A model generated the notes under the pieces. The model was not told the DNA's origin, ran no database searches, and worked only from the letters and a program-made list of their open reading frames with translations. The position numbers and the translations under genes were made by a program. A stretch of DNA of 64,000 nt from Platycnemis pennipes. Its lineage: Eukaryota; Arthropoda; Insecta; Odonata; Platycnemididae. The stretch's first letter is position 1, and every line of letters starts with the position of its first letter. Shown here in pieces: positions 56,569-64,000 of this stretch. The stretch spans positions 10,075,915 to 10,139,914 of the forward strand of contig OW121846.1 in NCBI GenBank assembly GCA_933228895.1, written 5' to 3'.

Positions 56569-57426
56569 GACGACAGTGGGCTGAAATCGAAAAAATATGC
56601 CCAAAATTCAAAAAGTTGTTTTTTCAAGCCAAGAAGCTGAAACTCTGCATTAATATCTCATCAGACCTGTGCATGCGATGACGCAAAGCATTTTCCTTAA
56701 TACACAACATTTATTAATTAGCATGAGGTCAAATTTGCACAAATTTCGCAAAAATGGTATACAGTCAATTTTCTCACGAAATCTTCAAAAATCAAGCCCT
56801 TTTTAAACCATTATTTGTAAAGAATTAGAATGAAAAGTCATGTAATCAGATGAAAAAGTTTTTCGTCTTTGTTTTCAGGGAGTCTGTTTACATTTTTGTA
56901 ACTATTTTCCGAAGATATTAAACAAAGTGGCAGACCTTAATTTTCGGTAATTTTCGTAATCTAGGTAGAGAAATAGTTAATTACATCACCGATCATCACG
57001 AAGTAACTTATATGGGAACACTTAACTAAGCTTTCACAGTGCGAATCCGATGAGTGATGCTGCGACCGTTTGCGACGCCGGATTCCACATTAGTTTTTCG
57101 ATCGCGCGGTCGAGTCTGGTCGACCCGCCTGCAACGGGGAGTAACGTGGCGCGGAAAGTGTGTGGACTGGATTGTAGTCGCATCCACAGCATTGTCGTAA
57201 GTTAATAACTCATGCATTATGAATGAAAAGCTATCTAGAAGCAGAGCAACTGGGGGATGCACACTGACAAAATCTCTTCACTTAAGATTTGATTTACGCG
57301 CTTTCAGAGAGCTGATATGTGTGGAGAGGCTGATTGCTTGGGTCTTTTTCATAGTAATCCACCGCTGCCGCCAAATTGTTCTCCTCTCCACAAGAGTTTT
57401 CCAGCTAAGAGAAGAAAGCAACAAAT
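56569..57426. other. No gene assigned; may include 5' region of the R2-like LINE
   Basis: No RT motif; a GC-richer stretch at 57040-57190 precedes the LINE frame. Confidence 0.35.
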
Positions 57427-58150
57427 ATGCTTAAACAGCTTAGGGCAAAACTCACGCTATCCAGACAACAGGTGTCGAGATTTCAGTGTGTGATGCACTA
57501 CCTTTCCTCCGGTCGGGCCTTAACACCGACGGTCAAGCACATTGCTCGTGCATTCCGGAGAGAATATCACACACTAAGCAAAAGAGTGCTGCTTATCCTT
57601 AATCAGCACGATGTAGATAGAATGCAGCCACTTACAACGGCGAGGAAGAAGTTGGTCAAGAGGACCAACGCCAGGAAGGAGAACTCCACCTTCTCCTTTC
57701 AGCTATCCCTTCTCTTTCGGACCCCTCCACCTGTTTTCCAAACACCACCAACTGTCCCAAAGGTGGAACGTTTCTGGAAGGACATCTACGAGACTAGGAA
57801 GCCATTCAACGAAGGTACTTCAGCTATTTCCCACTTTAAAGAGTTTTGTGACCGCCACCTAGCGGATATGGATCGTCCCATCTCAGTCACGGAAAGTGTT
57901 GTGAAGAAGGCCTTCACTGACTGGAATAAATTCACTGCTCCAGGAATAGACGCAGTGAATAACTTCTGGTGGAAGAAGTTCATTTTCACACATAAACACC
58001 TTGCCAGAATCTTTACATCCTTCCCGTCATGAACGGAACCAATTTCATCCTGACTGACTGAGGGATAAATGGTTTTAATACCGAAAAAGGGAGACTTGTC
58101 CGATCCAAAGAGCTACTGCCTTATAACCTGTCTCAAAACTGTATATAAGG
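57427..58150 (+). mobile_element. R2-like LINE fragment: N-terminal region to first RT motifs
   Basis: A 201-codon frame with VPKVERFWKDIYETRKPFNE, HFKEFCDRHLADMDRPISVT, FTAPGIDAVNNFWWKKFIFT and THKHLARIF, followed in another frame by MVLIPKKGDLSDPKSYCLIT and CLKTVYKAF. The P.IDAVNN.WWK and K.GD..DP..Y.PITCL..VYK order is that of R2-type RTs. The match ends at KAF near 58150, where unrelated DNA begins. Stops after FTSFPS mark decay. Confidence 0.8.
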
Positions 58151-58159
58151 CGTTCCAGC

Positions 58160-58925
58160 TTCTAACATTGATTGATTCTAACACCAGGAGTTATGGTATC
58201 ACTGTGAAATACTCCACAAATCCTTTAATCTCTTCCCTCTGGTCACCTGAACTTCCAACCGGAAAATATCTCTATCCCAAAGATAAAATCCCTAAATCCA
58301 TTCCTAAGCTAAGCAGAAAAATCAAGAAATTCCCCCAAACTCTATCTCACCTACCTCACATCCATCTCCCGCACCGTAATTTTCCTTCCCATACCACCGT
58401 GACTCCAGAAACCAGCGATAAGTGTCACTCCAGCACGTCATGCCTCTCGACTGATGAAGAAGAGAAGACGTCTCCTACCTCATCCCTAACCTTACCATAT
58501 TCCTCAAACATTCCTATTCCTCATACCCAGACTTCCTACATTATTGCTCATCCCGGTTGCGGCAGAAGCGGGGCAATCCTTAAAAACCTTTTACCCCCTT
58601 TCCCAGATTGATCATCCCCTAATTAAATCCTTCCTCAATGATAAATCCTACCCTCTATGACAAAAATCCTTGCCCAGCATCACCCTAACGAAACAACCCA
58701 TCAATGTCCTCAATTTACACCTACCATTCCTACTGAGGGCCTCAAATGTTATCATCCTAACCCTAATTAAAAAAACCCTTCTACTACCCTAAATACTTAA
58801 CCTTTAATTAAAAAAAAAACTTAATATATACCTAACCCTTTTACTCACCCTTCATCCCCCATCAGTCTATCTTTCAATGAACTTCACAACCACGGCCAGA
58901 AAGAGCGCACAGCTCGAAATGGTGA
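58160..58925. other. Segment interrupting the R2-like RT
   Basis: C/T-rich sequence with one frame (58069-58611) reading past the LINE into Pro/Ser/Lys-rich sequence (IPKSIPKLSRKIKKFPQTLS), then AACCCTA- and TTAAAAA-rich low complexity (58690-58850). Its origin is unknown. The RT match resumes at 58930 with the same YKAF motif, so the interruption is flanked by the RT sequence it split or by a duplicated part of it. Confidence 0.45.
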
Positions 58926-58929
58926 AACA

Positions 58930-59350
58930 GGTTTACTACCATCGATGTCCGATGTCCGATATAAGGCGTTCACTTCCATCTTGAACGACCTTATCCTCCG
59001 CCACGTACAACCAGTATGGGAGGAGGTGTACCAGCAGAGGGGCTCGAAGAAAGGCATCGCGGGATATAAGGACAACAACACCTGCTCATTGATATGTGTG
59101 TGAGCCATGGCGCTCGTTACCTGCAGAAGGCCTGGGTGGAATACAAGAAGGCTTTCGATTCCACCTCGCATCAACTATAGCCATACTGAGGAACATGAAA
59201 GTCCACCAGAGGTTGTCTTGCATCGAATGCCTGTTATCCCTATGGAAGATGCGCTTCGCCAAACTATATGGTAAGAAGACCGTCTACCCACATTTGGTAA
59301 CGTATCGCCGCACAGTGTGCTGGGAGGCCGATTTAGACGGACAAAAGTCA
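58930..59350 (+). mobile_element. R2-like LINE RT, continuation
   Basis: Frames give SDVRYKAFTSILNDLILRHV, QPVWEEVYQQRGSKKGIAGY, AWVEYKKAFDSTSHQL (RT motif A: V.YKKAFDS) and CIECLLSLWKMRFAK, then TYRRTVCW near the end. Several frames are needed. The match breaks off at about 59350, just before the GVFQGDSLSPLLF box, which reappears at 61.2 kb. Confidence 0.8.
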
Positions 59351-61164
59351 TAACACTCTCAAATCACGCTGAAATTGTATACTTCAGGGTTTTTGTTGGT
59401 GGCGGGAACAAATTTTATGTTTTAAAAGCATTATTCCGTCTCTTGATGGCTAGTATTGCTGTATACAAGTTATACCATAGAATCCTCGAATTGGAAATAA
59501 AACGAAGGAAAACAGTCTTTATGCTGAAAGTAATGTATTCATCAAAACTTATAATTTTTTACTCATAAAACTTAGGATATTATCTCTAACTCGTTTTAGT
59601 CATAACGCTGTCTTCCATTTGAGTCAAATACACACATAGCTCTTTAAGAAGTTGGAGAACTTGGGGCGATGATTGCACTCTACCCTTCTTAGACAGCTTG
59701 TGGACAGCTTACCGGATCGGAAGTTATAGGCACTTAAAAAATAAGTCCTCATTGCAGTCTCTTCGGAAAGTTTATCTAATGTTGAAAACCGGCATGTATG
59801 TAATTGCCTTCCTTATGCTTATATTCATGCGCATCTTTGTACATTGTTCCGAAAGGGAGAGGTGCAGCTTGGATCATAGTTGCAGCATGCAGGAGTATGT
59901 TGTGCGCTGTGGGTGGAATTTTATGCCGAGGATATAAAGCCACACATTTTTGTGATGATGTGATGACAGGAGCTTTTATATAACATGATGTGATATAAAA
60001 GCTCCTGTCATGAAAGCTAAAATATTGAGCCTGTTGGTTATGCATTGAATGTCCCGAGCTCCCAACACATTTAGAAATTAGCACCAAATTCGACAGGTGG
60101 TCGGGGGAGGGGAGAGTCTATGTCTAGAGTGAGAGTCTATGTCTAGAGGAGAGTCTATGAGACAGGTATGAGAATAATAAGTAGATGAGTACCTGTGAGT
60201 TACTGGACTAACTGTGACTGTACATTGTCGATTTTCGGCAGAGTACTCCGTAATGAATACAGAGGTCTCGGAGGGATATTAAGCCTTCTTAGCCAATTGT
60301 ATGATTCCATAGCTCGGAAACAAATTGGTGGCATTGGGCGGTTTGACACCATCTCTGAAAAGCAGATACTTTAGTGAGTCCTTTGTAAGTTTAGCATGGA
60401 CGATTAGATTTATCACCTCTTCAGAAGTAGATATATGGGTGTCCAATACTGATATCTACTTGCTTAGCCGCCCACGCAAGCATCACTTTTTGGGACGTGT
60501 TGGTGTAGTGGAGAAAAATTTACGCATGAACTTTGCGCTCTGGTGCTCTCCATCTGCCTATAAACTTGATGATATGCATGCATAACGATGACATGATGCA
60601 TATTCGTGTATTCACGCGCGTACCATGACTATGTACGCCGTGAAGATTATCTATTTACCATATATTCGGCGCGGTGCACTATGGCGGAGTGGGCCACACG
60701 ACGTGCTGACGCCCACTTATCACGGCATAAAATTTGAAACCGCAGGTCTCCGCAGCCAATTTTTGTTGCCATATGGTCAGTAGATCATGCCTCACATGTC
60801 TCATGCCGGCAGACAACAGTGCAAAGCGGTGCATTTTTTGTAGCTCACTTTTTGTGCAAAACGTTTTGTTTTGGGATATAAATATTGCATTGCTCTAAAA
60901 TAAAATAAAAAAAACCATCAATCCTGAAACTTTTGATGAAGATATTATGTAAATAGTGCAGTTATAAGGGAAAACAATATTCAAACCATGTCAATTTACG
61001 AATTTGGTCACAACAGGAAATCTTGCGAGATGGCGAAAGGAAAGGTATCTGTGATATTCACTTTCCAATTGTCTAATTTCTTATCAAATATGTTACTCGA
61101 GGTACTTTGCTTCACGTTAACACACCTTTTGAGATATTTTCATCAAATTTGTAAAACGACCTTA
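59351..61164. other. Non-LINE segment between RT parts
   Basis: No recognised protein. Holds a hairpin at 59963-60011 and a short tandem repeat at 60112-60165 (GAGAGTCTATGTCTAGA units, period 19). Confidence 0.4.
59963..60011. repeat. Perfect 19-bp hairpin
   Basis: ATGACAGGAGCTTTTATAT (59963-59981), an 11-base loop, then the exact complement (59993-60011). No coding context. Confidence 0.88.
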
Positions 61165-61174
61165 GTCCACCTAA

Positions 61175-61720
61175 ATCGGCCTCCCAGCCCGCTGGGCGCC
61201 GTGGCGTTTTTGAAGGCGATAGCCTTAGTCCCCTCCTATTCTGTTTACCTCTCCTCCCAATATCCGTTCAGTTGAGACGAGGTAGGGGATATATGTGCGG
61301 TAACCCGTCAAATAGGAAGTATCAGGTCACCCTTCTATTCTATATGGATGACCTAAAACTTCATGATTCAAAGCGCGATAGATCTGCGCTTGGCGTTGGG
61401 CACCGTAAGCAGATACAGTGAGGATATAGGGATGGAGTTCGGATTGGAGAAGTGCGCGACCATCTATCAGGCGAAAGGAAAGATATCGGAAGACCAGGAG
61501 GACGTGCAGATCGTTGACGGAAACGCCATTCGTCATCTTGATTATGACGAGGCGTACGAAAACCTTGGCATCCCACAGCGCCTGATGCAGGAGGTGAGAG
61601 CAGTGAAGGAAAGTCTTACAGCCAAATACAGGCAGACTCTCAGGTGAATCTGGAGCTCTGACCTGTCAACAAGGTTCTCGCGACCAACACCTTCGCAAGC
61701 GATCAGTCCTGACAGAGTTG
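61175..61720 (+). mobile_element. R2-like RT segment, tandem copy A (YMDD box)
   Basis: Starts at the box normally read as GVFQGDSLSPLLF (here decayed), then YQVTLLFYMDDLKLHDS with the catalytic Asp pair. It continues with TVSRYSEDIGMEFGLEKCAT, EDVQIVDGNAIRHLDYDEAY and MQEVRAVKESLTAKYRQTL, then ends near 61720 in TNTFA. This is the missing 3' neighbour of 58930-59350. Confidence 0.8.
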
Positions 61721-61724
61721 GTAG

Positions 61725-61997
61725 CATACAACCGTGGCGTTTTTCAAGGCGATAGCGTGAGCCCCCTCCTGTTCTGCATTTCCCTCCTCCCACCTACTTT
61801 CAGGCTGCGACGATATATAGGGGTAGGATATAAATGCGGTGTCCCAGGTGACTAGAAGCATAAGGTCACCCATTTGTTTTACATGGATGACCTTAAGTTA
61901 TATGCTTCCAACGCGAAAGAACTCCGCGTCGCAATGGACACCGTGCGGGTATACAGTGAGGATTTAGGGATGGAGTTGAGATTGGACAAGTGTGCAT
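61725..61997 (+). mobile_element. R2-like RT segment, tandem copy B (YMDD box)
   Basis: Directly after copy A the same RT region begins again: GVFQGDSVSPLLFCISLLP, KVTHLFYMDDLKLYASNAKE and VYSEDLGMELRLDKCAL, better preserved than copy A. It stops at 61997, where TTAGGGTGGTCC starts a different repeat. Confidence 0.82.
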
Positions 61998-62460
61998 TAG
62001 GGTGGTCCTTATTTTTCGATTTTTCGATTTTCTTTCGGGACACCCCCTCAATTTATGCTAATTGGTGTAAAAACATATCCTGTAAAATATTATTGCAATT
62101 GGATAACGGGAAGACGTGCCGCATCGCACTCAAAGTTGTGAAATTTTGGCATTTTTGGCTGTTTTTCGGACATGAATGGCGATAGGAAGGCACTGGTATT
62201 TGTCAACTGATTTTCTCTTGTAACCAACGACTCATTGGACATTTGACATGTTTCACCTACAATATTTTCCAATTGTGATCGGTGGTTCCCGAGATACGGC
62301 CCCAAGAGTAAGCGCGTGCCACCCCAAGTGGCGCCGCCTCGCGCCAAAGCTCGAAGCTCCTAATTCCGTCGCTTCATTCGGCGTTAGTCCTTTCTTTCGA
62401 CGAATTTATTGTTATGCGATATTTTCTTAACACATTTTTAAATTATTAATCTAATTAGAT
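61998..62460. repeat. Dispersed-repeat-like segment beginning TTAGGGTGGTCC
   Basis: It interrupts RT copy B exactly after the DKCA motif. The start TTAGGGTGGTCCTTATTTTT and the internal GTTCCCGAGATACGG are familiar from non-coding arthropod repeats, but I see neither a matching inverted end nor a target duplication, so the class is unknown. Confidence 0.4.
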
Positions 62461-62811
62461 TAAACAATGCACAGTTATTGAAAATTCAATTTGAATGCTG
62501 TTTTCTGACCACAATAATAAACCCAGTAGTATACCTACACTTAACTTCATATTTTAACTGATGTAGAGAAAGTGTGGGGTATCTTTGTCTTTTAGGTACG
62601 ACACAAAATCTTTGGGCCCAACACGGGATTACATTGTTCCATACTCATATAAAGTAACAATGTAGGCATAGGACAAAGGTGAAAATCTACACAAAGAGAT
62701 GTTTCAATGAAACACTGTTTTATATGGAACAATGAAACATTATTTCAAAGGCCGCATTAGTCGCTCCAACACACAGACTTGAATCCTGGCCGGCCGAGCC
62801 CAAGGCTCGCC

Positions 62812-62819
62812 TATATAAA
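62812..62819 (+). promoter_or_regulatory. TATA box of the right-edge gene
   Basis: TATATAAA in a GC-rich setting, about 115 bases upstream of the ATG at 62933. This spacing allows a start near 62842-62850 and a 5' UTR of about 85 bases. Confidence 0.6.
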
Positions 62820-62932
62820 CCGGACAGTTTGCATGTACGTTTACAGCATAGGAGCCAGAGATTTACTTCGATCAGAAGACGGCTGCTGAGGTGGAGCTTG
62901 GAGTGGAGTGGACTGCTGGTTAGGATTTGAAA

Positions 62933-63473
62933 ATGGAAACTAGAAACGCCGATCAAATATTCTTAATTGGTCATTATGATAATCAAATTGTTGGTTCTAA
63001 GTTGCCATGTAATGGACAGGTGTTAAGGGTTCTTTTCTATAACATACGTAAGGTAAATTTAAATTTGCGATCTAGTGCTAGTCTTGCATTGAAAGAAGTG
63101 GAAGTTTTTTGGGAGAAAGCGCGGATACCAACGCGGAAATTTCAGCACAGTATCGGAAAGTAGGAAAGTCTCTACCAGGAGTGGCGGTTATTGCAAAAAT
63201 CTTCAGGACGAAGAAATCAGTCACAGAAGGAAAAAGAGTTCAAATTCGTGTCAGCCCTCGATGATCTGTTCGACATCGCCCATGTCGATGCTTTAGAGAT
63301 GATACCTCTAGAAGAAGACAGACTGTTCCTCCTCAGTCAACGAGAAAAGGGCAGACCAGGATGTATGCTTGGACTGGATAACTCCTTACGACAGAGAGAA
63401 AGGAAGGCTATTCTGCGACGCGAACAAGAGGAATTACGACTGCGGAGGTCTAAAGGCGACGAAGGTGTGGAAG
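62933..63473 (+). pseudogene. Multi-copy arthropod 'WDG' family protein, exon 1, with in-frame stop
   Basis: From ATG 62933 the protein reads METRNADQIFLIGHYDNQIV, GSKLPCNGQVLRVLFYNIRK and EVEVFWEKARIPTRKFQHSI. One TAG (63161-63163) follows, and the same frame continues SLYQEWRLLQKSSGRRNQSQ, FKFVSALDDLFDIAHVDALE and REKGRPGCMLGLD into a charged coiled-coil (RQRERKAILRREQEELRLRR). Exon 1 ends at GTAATA (63474). I recognise the GSKLP...VL.VLFYN and QREKGRPG.M.G.D motifs from an unnamed, highly repeated family in insects and other animals. Its multi-copy nature suggests a transposon-derived gene. The single stop means this copy is probably dead. Confidence 0.7.
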
Positions 63474-63632
63474 GTAATAATTTGTTTTTATTTAAACCTG
63501 ACCTAAACCAATCAATAATTTGCACTACTGAACAGTTTCTGTGAAATAGTAATTATAATATGCAAATGTAGAACTAAATTGCTGTTAGTTACTTTTAATC
63601 TTATAAATTTTGCAAATTTTTCCAAAATATAG

Positions 63633-64000
63633 TTGAACCATCCCCACTGACATCTTCAGATGACAGCAATGACGAATGCAATGGGTCCAAATGTTTTGGA
63701 GGAAGAGCAGAGAACGTTGCCACTAGTGCTTCCTACAGCCCGACAGTAAAGCGGGCTCGGAGAGACCTGATCACTATGAGACTTGTCGCAGTTTTCGATA
63801 AATGCAAAGTGAGCGACAGGGAAGCAGTTCACATTTTGATAGCAGCTGCTGAAGCATTTCACCAAAATGTTGACGAATTTGTCATAAATCGCTCATCTAT
63901 CCGTCGCTGCCGCGAGCTTTTACGGGCGGAGTATGCAGCAAACCTACGCAGAACATTCGTATTAGAGGAGCTGGGTGCAGTTACCATAAACTGGGACGGA
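63633..64000 (+). CDS. Multi-copy arthropod 'WDG' family protein, exon 2 (runs off the window)
   Basis: After a 159-bp GT..AG intron (63474-63632) the frame continues through a Ser/Asp-rich linker (SPLTSSDDSNDECNGSK), then SPTVKRARRDLITMRLVAVF, DKCKVSDREAVHILIAAAEA, FVINRSSIRRCRELLRAEYA and VLEELGAVTINWDG, where the window ends. The last motif, a hydrophobic strand then WDG, would suit the first acidic residue of an RNase H-like (DDE) core. That is inference, and the rest of the protein lies outside. Confidence 0.65.

Noticed and set aside
62247..62430. Short + strand frame between the LINE and the right-edge gene
   Set aside because: It lies within the TTAGGGTGGTCC repeat and has no motif.

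Overview
The window looks like a TE-rich arthropod genome, most likely an insect. It has spliced genes with GT..AG introns, an AT-rich background, a Tre1/moody-type G-protein-coupled receptor, and a dense mix of Penelope-like, LINE, hAT, piggyBac and Polinton/Maverick elements. I cannot fix the order from sequence alone. The one clear host gene is the receptor on the + strand. Its visible coding exons are 6169-6415, 12467-12772, 22105-22246 and 51101-51325, so the gene covers at least 45 kb. The first coding exon (N-terminus and most of TM1) is not recognised and probably lies upstream. The introns are about 6.1, 9.3 and 28.9 kb and hold nearly everything else.

Layout. 1-2.1 kb: a fold-back repeat. 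2.6-4.3 kb: a LINE fragment with an open RT tail and RNase H. 6.2-12.8 kb (intron 1): a tRNA-like SINE, Penelope-like fragments, a CR1/Jockey-like RT piece and a decayed duplicate of receptor exon 12467-12772. 12.8-22.1 kb (intron 2): a 1.77-kb hAT element with an exact 8-bp target duplication, sitting inside one copy of a Penelope-type terminal repeat whose sister copy looks like a hammerhead ribozyme; then a 640-bp inverted-repeat pair enclosing LINE remains, and a Penelope-like copy. 22.2-51.1 kb (intron 3): a 984-bp hAT-type MITE, a LINE copy and a complete-length Polinton.

The Polinton (33609-49678, 16.07 kb) is bounded by inverted repeats of about 240-280 bp and an exact 6-bp target duplication, CAGGTG. 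Its minus-strand genes are, in order: protein-primed family-B DNA polymerase, packaging ATPase, two small conserved proteins, integrase with chromodomain, a putative minor capsid protein, the double jelly-roll major capsid protein, and orphans. Most are broken by stops and frameshifts. The polymerase gene is also split by about 3.5 kb of inserted DNA that contains a piggyBac transposase. One + strand gene just inside the left repeat (33897-34466) remains open and is unexplained.

51.3-64 kb lies downstream of the receptor. It holds further Penelope-like remains, a piggyBac-type MITE, a fragmented R2-like LINE with two RT segments in tandem, and at the right edge the 5' part of a TATA-box gene from a multi-copy arthropod family. 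That gene has one in-frame stop and runs off the window.
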